Positions 1 through 6,709 are shown, numbered from the stretch's first letter. The stretch is 10,745 bases of DNA from Lachnospiraceae bacterium (GCA_017996675.1 JAGOGN010000042.1:1-10745), one strand, 5' to 3'. Notes: generated by a model from the sequence alone, not told the origin. A program made the numbers and translations.

Positions 1-371
1 GAGTTGATATCCAAAACAGGCTTCTCTTTGTTTTCCGTATTTTTCTTCTTCTTCAGTCTTTGCTTATTCGGAATCTGTGGGCTAAAATCCGACAAATTAG
101 GCATGGTAAAACCTGACATTCCTGCAAAAGGAGTGTCTTTCATTAAATCATCCATATTCATATCGCCCATGGAATCAAATGTTCGTTGCATACAGGAAGA
201 GCAGATGCATATATTATTTGGAATATGGATCATCTTTCCCGCAACGTGCTCTGGTCTTTTGCAAATATAGCAGATGTCTTCATATTCATCTTCCGAATCC
301 GTATCCGACTGTTCCACGATTTGATTTATTTTTTCTTTCTCTGGATCCTGATTATCAAAATTATTATCCAT
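1..371 (-). CDS. clpX: ClpX-like AAA+ unfoldase, N-terminal zinc-binding part (partial, C-terminus off the left edge)
   Basis: The minus-strand frame starts at ATG 371 and stays open to the window edge, giving 123 complete codons. An AGGAG Shine-Dalgarno sits just upstream (about 377-381). The protein opens with about 30 mostly acidic, polar residues, followed by a four-cysteine zinc-binding module: C34-x2-C37 and C57-x2-C60, with an extra Cys55. This spacing matches the N-terminal zinc domain of ClpX, which binds substrates and adaptors. A Met-rich linker (about 70-95) and a Lys run (LKKKKN, about 106-111) follow, and the visible part ends at KPVLDIN, about where ClpX proteins enter the AAA+ domain. 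ClpX unfolds proteins and feeds them to ClpP in the cytosol. The AAA+ motifs lie outside the window, so the assignment rests on the zinc domain and layout. The finger differs clearly from textbook ClpX, so this may be a ClpX paralogue and not the clpP partner. It appears to be its own transcription unit. Confidence 0.72.
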   Translation of the reverse strand, partial: MDNNFDNQDPEKEKINQIVEQSDTDSEDEYEDICYICKRPEHVAGKMIHIPNNICICSSCMQRTFDSMGDMNMDDLMKDTPFAGMSGFTMPNLSDFSPQIPNKQRLKKKKNTENKEKPVLDIN

Positions 372-415
372 CCTGTTCTCCTATTTCTCAAAAATATCCA
401 ATGTAACTTTTTTCT

Positions 416-444
416 ATTGTAGCTCAAACCTATTGGAATGACAA
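416..444 (-). promoter_or_regulatory. Sigma-A type promoter of the clpX-like gene
   Basis: Read on the minus strand, TTGTCA (439-444) is followed after exactly 17 bases by TACAAT (416-421). Each hexamer is one mismatch from the vegetative consensus. Transcription would start near 409, about 38 bases before the ATG at 371. The promoter lies downstream of the fbp terminator, so the clpX-like gene is expressed independently of the dap/fbp operon. Confidence 0.8.
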
Positions 445-460
445 GGTGCGCAAAGGTTTG
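425..460. repeat. 7-bp inverted repeat bracketing the -35 element (possible operator)
   Basis: CAAACCT at 425-431 and AGGTTTG at 454-460 are perfect inverted copies, separated by 22 bases that contain the -35 hexamer of the clpX-like promoter. The placement would suit a repressor or activator site. It does not fit the CtsR direct heptad repeat (GGTCAAA) or the CIRCE element of HrcA. A 7-bp match can occur by chance in AT-rich DNA, so the regulatory role is only a suggestion. Confidence 0.3.
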
Positions 461-511
461 TTTATAAAAACATTCGTTTCTTTTTAGAAATCTTTCAAAA
501 ATTTTAGTTCG

Positions 512-540
512 AAAAAAAGAAGCTGCATTTGCAGCCTCCT
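512..540 (-). terminator. Intrinsic terminator of the dap/fbp operon
   Basis: On the minus strand, a GCTGC / GCAGC stem (531-535 with 522-526) closes an AAAT loop and extends outward through mostly paired positions, including G-U pairs, to about 9 bp. A run of seven T residues (512-518 as A on the plus strand) follows directly. It lies about 20 bases after the fbp stop codon. The 185 bases between fbp and the clpX-like gene hold this terminator, the clpX-like promoter and its leader. Confidence 0.85.
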
Positions 541-555
541 TTACTTTAAAAAATC

Positions 556-2511
556 TTATTCTTTTTCCGATATCCAGCCTTCTTCATAAGCTTCTAGTAA
601 CTTTTTCAAATCCTGAATGGTCTCATACATCACTTCTCCATTATCAGTATCCATAACAAGCTTCCGCTTCTTTACATGTTCGACCAATACTTTATGAGAA
701 AAAATATCTGATTCCTCTTTTACAGCCCTTTCTAAAGATTCGAATGGCTCGTGAGCCGCTAATACAATACCAAAAGAATTAAATGTTAGCGTATATCCCG
801 CAATTCCAGTTGTAGGCTGATAGGCCTTTGAAAATCCGCCATCAATAACTAGTAATTTTCCATTACACTTAATCGGTGATTCGCCCTTCTTTGATGCAAC
901 CGGAATGTGTCCATTAATAATATGACCATCTTCTGGGGATAATCCAAATTCCTCGAAAATACGATTTACAATTTCCTCTTTTTCGTATAACTTATAATAC
1001 GGATTTTTGGGTTCTTTATGAGTTTTTTTATCCTCGATAAAATATCGTTCGAAGGTTGTCATTTTTTCTTTTCCAAAAACAGGGGAATTTTGATTGATCC
1101 AAGTAAACCACATCAAATCCTCTCCTCTTTTTTTCTCTTCTAAATCAGTAGAATAGTATGCTTTTCTTGCATAATGATCCAAAATATCATACAGTGCCTT
1201 TCCACAGTAATCTTTTCCACAAATGTTGACCTTACGAAAACTTCCATCGTTGTTCATTGGAACACAACCATGAAATAAAAGATTTCCGTTATAGCGTTTA
1301 TATAAACTACCCTTTGCATAAAGGAAACGAATGTGTTTTTGTAATTTCTCGCATCGTAAAAAAGCTCTGCGAAGTCGCCTGATAATTCTGGATTCCTCTT
1401 CCGTTAACTTATAAGGATCCTCTGGATTAATGGTTGGAAAACGCTGATCTAATAATGGATATTCCACTCCTTCCACCATTACCGTTCCTTTTTCCAGATT
1501 CATCTGGTGTAACAATAAACGACGTTCCATGCCAAATTCTGGATGTTCTTGAATCAACTGACCTTCCAGCTTAAACTGAATAACTGAAATCGCTTTATGG
1601 ATTTTCATGTCCAATCCTTTTTCACGAATATCATATTCATCTTCACGATAGTGGATTTTAAAGCACTCACAAGGATCATCCCCATACGTATCCAGCGCAA
1701 AACGTGCAAGTGGTAGTAAGTTGATTCCATATCCATCTTCTAAAATATCTAAATTTCCATATCGTGCTGAAATTCTTAAAATCGTCGCCATACAAGAGGT
1801 CTGTCCAAGAGCTGCCCCCATCCACAAAATGTCATGATTTCCCCATTGAATATCAATGGAATGATGAACCATTAAGTCGTCCATAATTAAATGTGGGGAA
1901 GGACCTCGGTCAAAAATATCTCCAATAATGTGAATATGGTCTACCACCAGTCTTCGAATCAAATCACACATGGCAATGATGAGTGCTGGTGCCTTCCCAA
2001 TTTGAATTACAGTAGCCACAATCTGCGCATAATAGCCTTCCTGATCCTGTAATGCCGATCGTCCACTCAATAATTCCTCAATTACATAAGCAAATTCTCT
2101 TGGTAACGCTTTACGAACCTTAGAGCGCGTATATTTCGAGGAAGAACATTTGGCAATCGTAATGAGTCGGTAAATAATGACTTTATACCATTCCGTCAGA
2201 TTTCTTCCATCCTTCATCACTTTTTCTAGTTTGAGCTTCGGATAATAGATCAAAGTTGCAAGTTCTTTCTTGTCTTTTTCCAGTAACGCTTCCCCAAATT
2301 CATCATCGATTTTTCGGCGGATCGCACCAGAACCATTACGCAAAACATGCGTGAATTGCTCGTACTCACCGTGAATATCTGTCATAAAATGTTCTGTTCC
2401 TTTTGGAAGACTTAAAATTGCACTTAAATTAATGATTTCCGTTGCTGCACTAGCTGAATTTGGGTACAGTTTTGACAGACTTCGTAAATACTTCAGATCC
2501 CTGTTTTCCAT
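556..2511 (-). CDS. fbp: Fructose-1,6-bisphosphatase, class III
   Basis: This 651-residue protein has the length and sequence of the Firmicutes class III fructose-1,6-bisphosphatase. That enzyme hydrolyses fructose 1,6-bisphosphate to fructose 6-phosphate and phosphate in gluconeogenesis, in the cytosol. The calcineurin-type metallophosphatase signature is complete: D45-x-H47-G48, then GDIFDRG at 197-203 and WGNHD at 223-227, which bind the two metals and the phosphate. Further conserved metal-site regions are FHG around H413 and NGHIPV around H534, followed by VIDGGFSKAYQ at about 554-564. The Bacillus subtilis member is Mn-dependent and activated by phosphoenolpyruvate; that cannot be read from this sequence. 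The start is ATG 2511, preceded by AGGAGA. It begins 25 bases after the dapB stop with no terminator between, so it is probably the last gene of the operon. Confidence 0.96.
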   Translation of the reverse strand: MENRDLKYLRSLSKLYPNSASAATEIINLSAILSLPKGTEHFMTDIHGEYEQFTHVLRNGSGAIRRKIDDEFGEALLEKDKKELATLIYYPKLKLEKVMKDGRNLTEWYKVIIYRLITIAKCSSSKYTRSKVRKALPREFAYVIEELLSGRSALQDQEGYYAQIVATVIQIGKAPALIIAMCDLIRRLVVDHIHIIGDIFDRGPSPHLIMDDLMVHHSIDIQWGNHDILWMGAALGQTSCMATILRISARYGNLDILEDGYGINLLPLARFALDTYGDDPCECFKIHYREDEYDIREKGLDMKIHKAISVIQFKLEGQLIQEHPEFGMERRLLLHQMNLEKGTVMVEGVEYPLLDQRFPTINPEDPYKLTEEESRIIRRLRRAFLRCEKLQKHIRFLYAKGSLYKRYNGNLLFHGCVPMNNDGSFRKVNICGKDYCGKALYDILDHYARKAYYSTDLEEKKRGEDLMWFTWINQNSPVFGKEKMTTFERYFIEDKKTHKEPKNPYYKLYEKEEIVNRIFEEFGLSPEDGHIINGHIPVASKKGESPIKCNGKLLVIDGGFSKAYQPTTGIAGYTLTFNSFGIVLAAHEPFESLERAVKEESDIFSHKVLVEHVKKRKLVMDTDNGEVMYETIQDLKKLLEAYEEGWISEKE

Positions 2512-2536
2512 CTCTTCTCCTATTTTGAACTGCTCT

Positions 2537-3301
2537 TTATTCTGCTGATTCTATCACATGCTGCATTTGATAGAATCCTGGTGCTTTACCTTTTAAAAAT
2601 TTAGCAGCTTCCACTGCTCCTTTTGCAAAAATTCTTCTGGAATAAGCCGTATGACGGATGGTAATCACTTCATCCAATCCTGCAAAAATAATATCGTGCT
2701 CTCCCGGAATACTTCCCCCGCGAACTGCACTAATTCCAATCTCATTGCTTTTTCTTGCCTGATGAAGATTACTACGATCATAAACATATTCATAAGAGTC
2801 TTCTAGGGCTTCTTCCATTGCGTTTGCAAGGGCGAGAGCCGTGCCACTTGGTGCATCGATTTTCTGATTATGATGTTTCTCAACAATTTCAATATCAAAT
2901 CCCTTATGATCCAATTTTTTTGCAATATCCTGTAATGCCTGCATTAAGACGTTAATTCCAAGCGACATATTGGCAGAACGTAAAATTGGAATTTCCATAG
3001 ATGCAGCTTGAACCTGGCTCATACCTTCCTCTGAAATTCCAGTTGTACACAAAACCAGCGGAAGTTTCTTTTCCACACAGTCCTGAATTAATTGTGGAAC
3101 TGCAGGAGCTGTCGAAAAGTCAATCACAACATCTGCCTCTTTTTGACACTCTTTGATACTTTGATAAACAGGAAAGTCCAATCCATCACAATTACCGGGA
3201 TCAATTCCAGCTACGACTGCAACCTGATCCTGATCTTTACAAAGTTCAGCAATCATTTTTCCCATTTTTCCACCACAACCATGTAAGATTATATTAACCA
3301 T
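2537..3301 (-). CDS. dapB: 4-Hydroxy-tetrahydrodipicolinate reductase
   Basis: This 254-residue protein is full length for DapB, which reduces 4-hydroxy-tetrahydrodipicolinate to tetrahydrodipicolinate with NAD(P)H in lysine and diaminopimelate synthesis. The N-terminal Rossmann fold opens with the glycine-rich nucleotide loop HGCGGKMGK (7-15). The DapB signature EKHHNQKIDAPSGTA runs from 141 to 155 and holds the catalytic His143 and Lys147, with the PSGTA loop for substrate carboxylate binding. A conserved RGGSIPGEH stretch follows at about 194-202. ATG 3301 is preceded by GAGGAG six bases upstream. The gene lies 30 bases after the dapA stop, with the hairpin at 3317-3343 between them; dapA supplies its substrate directly. 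It has no visible promoter of its own in the short gap. Confidence 0.97.
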   Translation of the reverse strand: MVNIILHGCGGKMGKMIAELCKDQDQVAVVAGIDPGNCDGLDFPVYQSIKECQKEADVVIDFSTAPAVPQLIQDCVEKKLPLVLCTTGISEEGMSQVQAASMEIPILRSANMSLGINVLMQALQDIAKKLDHKGFDIEIVEKHHNQKIDAPSGTALALANAMEEALEDSYEYVYDRSNLHQARKSNEIGISAVRGGSIPGEHDIIFAGLDEVITIRHTAYSRRIFAKGAVEAAKFLKGKAPGFYQMQHVIESAE

Positions 3302-3316
3302 TGTTGCTCCTCTCCC

Positions 3317-3343
3317 AAAAACAAGGGCTCTTTACAAGAGCCC
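3317..3343 (-). terminator. Hairpin plus U-tract spanning the dapA stop codon (possible attenuator before dapB)
   Basis: The minus-strand sequence GGGCTCTTGTAAAGAGCCC (3325-3343) forms a perfect 8-bp stem around a GTA loop and is followed by TTGTTTTT (3317-3324). This is the layout of an intrinsic terminator. The dapA TAA stop (3332-3334) overlaps the loop and the start of the second arm. A ribosome finishing dapA would therefore cover the hairpin. The dapB Shine-Dalgarno begins only a few bases after the U-tract. dapB must be transcribed through this element unless it has a promoter inside dapA, so partial termination or attenuation is likely. Confidence 0.65.
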
Positions 3344-4216
3344 ATATTGTTCCATACATTCTTTCAATTTTTGCTTTGTTCCCTCTTCCATTGCTGTCAT
3401 TGGAAGGCGTAATCCTCCTACTTCCATTCCTAAAAGGTTCATTGCTGTTTTCACTGGAATTGGATTTACTTCGCAAAACAACCCTTGTGTCAGATGAATC
3501 GTATCTAATTGCATCTTGACAGCCTTCTTTTGATCTCCATTTTTATATTCATGACAGATTTCATGAATTTGTGTTGGTATAATATTAGCAAGAACAGAAA
3601 TAACTCCAATTCCGCCTAGTGCCAAAATAGGAATAATCTGATCGTCATTTCCTGAATATACATCTAAACAGCCATCTGCAAGCGCAAGCATCTGTGCCGT
3701 TTGCGAAATATTACCTGCAGCGTCTTTAATTGCAACAATATTTGGAATCGTTCTGGCCAGTTCCACTGCCGTTGCTGGAAGAATATTACATCCAGTTCTG
3801 CTTGGAACATTGTACATAACAATTGGCAATGTTACAGCGTTCGCAATTTGCGTAAAGTGTGCAATCAAACCTTTCTGCGTTGCTTTATTATAATAAGGTG
3901 TCACAACTAGTAATGCGTCTGCTCCGCATTCCATAGCCTGAACAGATAATTCTACCGCATGTGCGGTATTATTGGAACCTGTTCCTGCGATTACCGGTAC
4001 TCTTTTATTTGCAGCCTCAACAGCAGTTCTTACACAGACTTCATGCTCTTTTGTTGATAAAGTTGCAGATTCACCTGTGGTTCCACAAATAATGATTGCA
4101 TCTGTTCCCTTCTCAATCTGAATGTTGACGAGTTCCTTCAATTTTTCTACATGAACCTGATTCTTCTCGTTAAATGGTGTTACAATTGCTACTCCTGAAC
4201 CATTAAATATGGCCAT
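3332..4216 (-). CDS. dapA: 4-Hydroxy-tetrahydrodipicolinate synthase
   Basis: DapA condenses pyruvate with L-aspartate 4-semialdehyde, the first step specific to lysine and diaminopimelate. The 294-residue product is the usual length and shows the whole TIM-barrel active site. GTTGES is at 45-50 (Thr46 and Thr47 of the catalytic triad). TPYYNK follows at 106-111, YNVPSRTG at 135-142 (Tyr135 and Arg140), and AIKDA holds the Schiff-base Lys164. The frame is open further upstream to 4282, but that would overlap the preceding gene. ATG 4216 starts the conserved MAIFNGSGVAIVTPF sequence and has an AGGAGG site 8 bases away. At the lysine-feedback site of the E. coli enzyme, the His56 equivalent is kept (His58), whereas the Glu84 equivalent is His86 and the His53 equivalent is Thr55. 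Feedback inhibition may therefore be altered. It is second in the operon. Confidence 0.97.
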   Translation of the reverse strand: MAIFNGSGVAIVTPFNEKNQVHVEKLKELVNIQIEKGTDAIIICGTTGESATLSTKEHEVCVRTAVEAANKRVPVIAGTGSNNTAHAVELSVQAMECGADALLVVTPYYNKATQKGLIAHFTQIANAVTLPIVMYNVPSRTGCNILPATAVELARTIPNIVAIKDAAGNISQTAQMLALADGCLDVYSGNDDQIIPILALGGIGVISVLANIIPTQIHEICHEYKNGDQKKAVKMQLDTIHLTQGLFCEVNPIPVKTAMNLLGMEVGGLRLPMTAMEEGTKQKLKECMEQYGLL

Positions 4217-4224
4217 ATCCTTTT

Positions 4225-4230
4225 CCTCCT
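4225..4230 (-). promoter_or_regulatory. Ribosome binding site fixing the dapA start
   Basis: AGGAGG on the minus strand lies 8 bases before ATG 4216 and only 2 bases after the stop codon of the upstream adenosyltransferase gene. This supports the 4216 start over the upstream ATG codons. It also suggests that ribosomes ending on the first gene can re-initiate on dapA. Confidence 0.85.
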
Positions 4231-4232
4231 GT

Positions 4233-4712
4233 TTATTCTGCCGAAATTGAGTAAATTTCATCTGCATGAGAACGAAATTCATCCTTCAGCACTCTTCCTG
4301 TCATGATTACATCTACATGGTCTGCTTTTTCTGCCAACAATGCGTCTACATCTACTCCCGTAATGATTCCTGCGTCAACTAATCCTAAAACTTCGTCCAA
4401 CACAACCACATCACACTCTCCTGTTGTAAGCACCTTCTTCGCATAGTGAAAACCGTTGATGATATTCTGACTTTCTTCCCGCTTTTCCTCATCAGAAAGA
4501 TGTTCGTAAAACTCATCCGCTTTTTCAAAACGGAAAAAACGAATTTCTGGTTCTAAGCGTTCCATAAATTGTATATTAGTCCAGTTCTTTCCTTTCAAAA
4601 ACTGAATAAAAATAACACTCTTACCCAAACTGGCTTCTCTGATCGCAGTACCCAGTGCAGCAGTTGTCTTACCTCTGCCTTCCCCATAATACACCTGGAT
4701 TTTACCACTCAT
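4233..4712 (-). CDS. cobO: Corrinoid (cob(I)yrinic acid a,c-diamide) adenosyltransferase, short CobO/BtuR/CobA family form
   Basis: Proteins of this family transfer the 5'-deoxyadenosyl group of ATP to reduced corrinoids, giving adenosylcobalamin or its precursors. The 159-residue product starts with the family's P-loop, YYGEGRGKTTAALG (8-21), close to the N-terminus. The motif VIFIQFLKGK (33-42) follows, then a Walker B-like VVVLDEV (102-108), then MTGR...AD (137-151). The better-known CobO/CobA proteins are about 196 residues. They have an extra N-terminal segment before the P-loop and a C-terminal KHP...GI..GIE tail; both are absent here, with translation ending just after the AD motif. 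The frame is open to 4778, but ATG 4712 is chosen because AGGAGG lies 6 bases upstream and conservation begins there. It heads the dapA-dapB-fbp operon. No other cobalamin gene is visible, so its role in this context is unclear. Family assignment is firm; exact substrate is not. Confidence 0.85.
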   Translation of the reverse strand: MSGKIQVYYGEGRGKTTAALGTAIREASLGKSVIFIQFLKGKNWTNIQFMERLEPEIRFFRFEKADEFYEHLSDEEKREESQNIINGFHYAKKVLTTGECDVVVLDEVLGLVDAGIITGVDVDALLAEKADHVDVIMTGRVLKDEFRSHADEIYSISAE

Positions 4713-4718
4713 ATTCTT

Positions 4719-4724
4719 CCTCCT
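4719..4724 (-). promoter_or_regulatory. Ribosome binding site fixing the adenosyltransferase start
   Basis: A perfect AGGAGG on the minus strand sits 6 bases before ATG 4712. The in-frame ATG at 4778 overlaps the likely promoter region of this operon, so the shorter protein is the real one. Confidence 0.85.
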
Positions 4725-4749
4725 GGAAAATTTACCTATATCTACAAAA

Positions 4750-4778
4750 AAAATAACACACTTTCTGTAAAAAATCAA
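4750..4778 (-). promoter_or_regulatory. Candidate promoter of the cobO-dapA-dapB-fbp operon
   Basis: On the minus strand TTGATT (4773-4778) and TATTTT (4750-4755) are 17 bases apart, which would place the start near 4743 and leave a leader of about 30 bases. An alternative pairing uses TTTACA a few bases downstream as the -35 element. The region is very T-rich, so the exact hexamers are uncertain. A promoter must nevertheless lie in this 100-base divergent gap or inside typA. The leader is too short for a lysine riboswitch. Confidence 0.4.
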
Positions 4779-4780
4779 TC

Positions 4781-4808
4781 TTGCTTAATGTATAGATTGT
4801 GGTAAAAT
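4781..4808 (+). promoter_or_regulatory. Promoter of typA-pepF, extended -10 type
   Basis: TTGCTT (4781-4786) is followed after 16 bases by TAAAAT (4803-4808), preceded by TGG (4800-4802), an extended -10 TGn motif. Transcription would start near 4815. That start would leave the in-frame ATG at 4816 with no leader, which argues for ATG 4849 as the typA start. Confidence 0.7.
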
Positions 4809-4837
4809 AGAGGAGATGCCTAGAGATTTAGGAAGAA

Positions 4838-4844
4838 AGAAGGA
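4838..4844 (+). promoter_or_regulatory. Weak, closely spaced ribosome binding site of typA
   Basis: AGAAGGA ends 4 bases before ATG 4849, a shorter spacing than usual. The competing ATG at 4816 has GAGGAG touching it with no spacer and coincides with the predicted transcription start. The 4849 site is therefore preferred, although it is not a strong site. Confidence 0.5.
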
Positions 4845-4848
4845 TTTT

Positions 4849-6681
4849 ATGATTATAAAAAGAGAAGATACCAGAAATATCGCCATTATCGCCCACGTAG
4901 ATCATGGCAAAACAACACTCGTAGATGAGCTTTTAAAGCAGAGTGGGGTTTTTCGTGCCAATCAGGACGTAGTAGAACGTGTAATGGATTCCAACGATAT
5001 TGAGCGTGAACGTGGAATTACAATTTTATCCAAAAATACAGCTGTATTTTATAAGGATACTAAAATTAATATTATAGATACCCCTGGACATGCAGACTTC
5101 GGTGGCGAAGTAGAACGTGTATTAAAAATGGTAAACGGCGTTGTTTTAGTAGTTGACGCTTTTGAAGGTGCAATGCCTCAGACCAAATTCGTTTTAATGA
5201 AAGCACTTGCACTAAAACTCCCTGTAATTGTATGTATTAATAAAATCGACCGACCAGAAGCAAGACCAGACGAAGTAATTGACGAAGTATTAGAATTATT
5301 TATGGATCTGGATGCATCTGATGAACAGCTTGACTGTCCTTTCGTATTTGCTTCTGCAAGACATGGATTTGCAATGATTGATTTAAATGATGAAAGCGAC
5401 AACATGGAAGCATTATTTGAAACTATTTTAAATTACATTCCTGCTCCAACAGGTGACCCTGAAGAACCAACACAAATCTTGATCAGTACCATCGATTATA
5501 ATGAATACGTTGGTCGAATCGGAGTTGGAAAAGTGGACAATGGTATCTTGAGAGTGAATCAGGAAGCAGTTGTTGTAAATGCTCATGAACCAGAAAAAAT
5601 GAAAAAAGTTAAAATCAATAAACTCTATGAATTTGACGGATTAAATAAGGTAGAAGTGAAAGAAGCAACTGTTGGTTCGATCGTTGCAATTTCCGGAATA
5701 TCGGATATTCATATTGGAGATACCATTTGCTCTCCTGCAAATCCTGTTGCGATTCCATTCCAAAAAATATCAGAACCTACTATTTCGATGAATTTCGTAG
5801 TAAACGACAGTCCATTAGCAGGTCTGGAAGGTAAATTCCTTACCTCTAGACATATTAAAGAACGTTTGTTTAGAGAATTAAACACCGATGTTTCCCTTCG
5901 TGTAGAAGAAACAGAAGATACCGATACCTTTAAAGTATCCGGTCGTGGAGAACTTCACTTATCTGTTTTAGTAGAAAATATGCGTAGAGAAGGTTATGAA
6001 TTTGCAGTAAGTAAAGCCGAGGTTCTTTATCACACAGATGAAAATGGAAAAAAAATGGAGCCTATGGAACTTGCTTATATTGATGTGCCAGAAGAATTTA
6101 CCGGTGCTGTAATCGAAAAATTAAGCCAGAGAAAAGGTCAGCTTCAAAATATGGGTTCTATCGCTGGTGGTTATACAAGAATTGAATATAATATTCCTGC
6201 AAGAGGACTGATTGGATATCGTGGAGACTTTTTGACTGATACCAAAGGAAATGGTATTATCAATACTATTTTCAATGGCTACGAAGAGTTTAAGGGAGAT
6301 ATTCAGTATCGTAAACAAGGATCTCTGATTTCTTTTGAGTCTGGAGAATCCGTGACATACGGATTGTTTTCCGCCCAGGAACGTGGTACACTGTTTATTG
6401 GGGCTGGGGAAAAAGTTTATGCCGGCATGGTTATTGGACAAAGTGCGAAGCCAGAAGATGTAGAATTGAACATTTGTAAGAAGAAACATTTAACCAATAC
6501 TCGTTCTTCCGGAGCTGATGACGCTTTAACCTTAACACCTAGAAAAGATTTAAGTTTAGAGCAGGCTCTTGACTTTATCGATGCGGACGAATTACTGGAA
6601 GTTACACCAACCAGCTTACGTATCCGCAAGAAAATTCTAGACCCAACCATGCGTAAACGTGCAGGATACCGTAAATCCTAG
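4849..6681 (+). CDS. typA: Ribosome-associated translational GTPase TypA/BipA
   Basis: TypA/BipA is an EF-G-like GTPase that binds the ribosome and aids 50S assembly and growth under stress or cold. The 610-residue product is full length. Its GTPase domain has all five motifs: AHVDHGKTT (15-23), RGITI in switch I (55-59), DTPGHADF (77-84), NKID (131-134) and SA at about 169-170. The C-terminal half carries the BipA-specific part, including [17 protein letters not shown] at about codons 449-465, which is diagnostic against EF-G and LepA. The ATG at 4816 would add 11 residues not expected in the family; [20 protein letters not shown] is the typical N-terminus and begins at 4849. The gene diverges from the cobO-dapA operon and is followed after 28 bases by pepF with no terminator, so the two are probably cotranscribed. 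Confidence 0.96.
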   Translation: MIIKREDTRNIAIIAHVDHGKTTLVDELLKQSGVFRANQDVVERVMDSNDIERERGITILSKNTAVFYKDTKINIIDTPGHADFGGEVERVLKMVNGVVLVVDAFEGAMPQTKFVLMKALALKLPVIVCINKIDRPEARPDEVIDEVLELFMDLDASDEQLDCPFVFASARHGFAMIDLNDESDNMEALFETILNYIPAPTGDPEEPTQILISTIDYNEYVGRIGVGKVDNGILRVNQEAVVVNAHEPEKMKKVKINKLYEFDGLNKVEVKEATVGSIVAISGISDIHIGDTICSPANPVAIPFQKISEPTISMNFVVNDSPLAGLEGKFLTSRHIKERLFRELNTDVSLRVEETEDTDTFKVSGRGELHLSVLVENMRREGYEFAVSKAEVLYHTDENGKKMEPMELAYIDVPEEFTGAVIEKLSQRKGQLQNMGSIAGGYTRIEYNIPARGLIGYRGDFLTDTKGNGIINTIFNGYEEFKGDIQYRKQGSLISFESGESVTYGLFSAQERGTLFIGAGEKVYAGMVIGQSAKPEDVELNICKKKHLTNTRSSGADDALTLTPRKDLSLEQALDFIDADELLEVTPTSLRIRKKILDPTMRKRAGYRKS

Positions 6682-6709
6682 TACCATCATACATAAGGGG
6701 GATAACTAA

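Noticed and set aside
4..422. Three overlapping plus-strand open frames at the left edge
   Set aside because: They lie antiparallel to the ClpX-like gene, have no supporting ribosome binding site, and their translations are low-complexity hydrophobic or basic sequence with no family resemblance.
3294..3519. Small frames on both strands across the dapA C-terminus and dapA-dapB junction
   Set aside because: They overlap clearly real genes in other frames and have no recognisable product or ribosome binding site.
4217..4282. Upstream in-frame ATG for dapA (22 extra residues)
   Set aside because: It would overlap the end of the adenosyltransferase gene, lacks a good Shine-Dalgarno, and the extra residues are not part of the DapA family. 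AGGAGG sits correctly before 4216.
4713..4778. Upstream in-frame ATG for the adenosyltransferase
   Set aside because: It falls on the candidate promoter and precedes a perfect AGGAGG that serves ATG 4712.
4816..4848. Upstream ATG for typA (11 extra residues)
   Set aside because: It coincides with the predicted transcription start, its SD-like bases have no spacer, and TypA homologues typically begin at the MIIKRED position.
6121..6650. Minus-strand frames of 122 and 77 codons inside typA
   Set aside because: They are antisense shadows of a strongly conserved coding sequence, with no independent start signals or recognisable domains.
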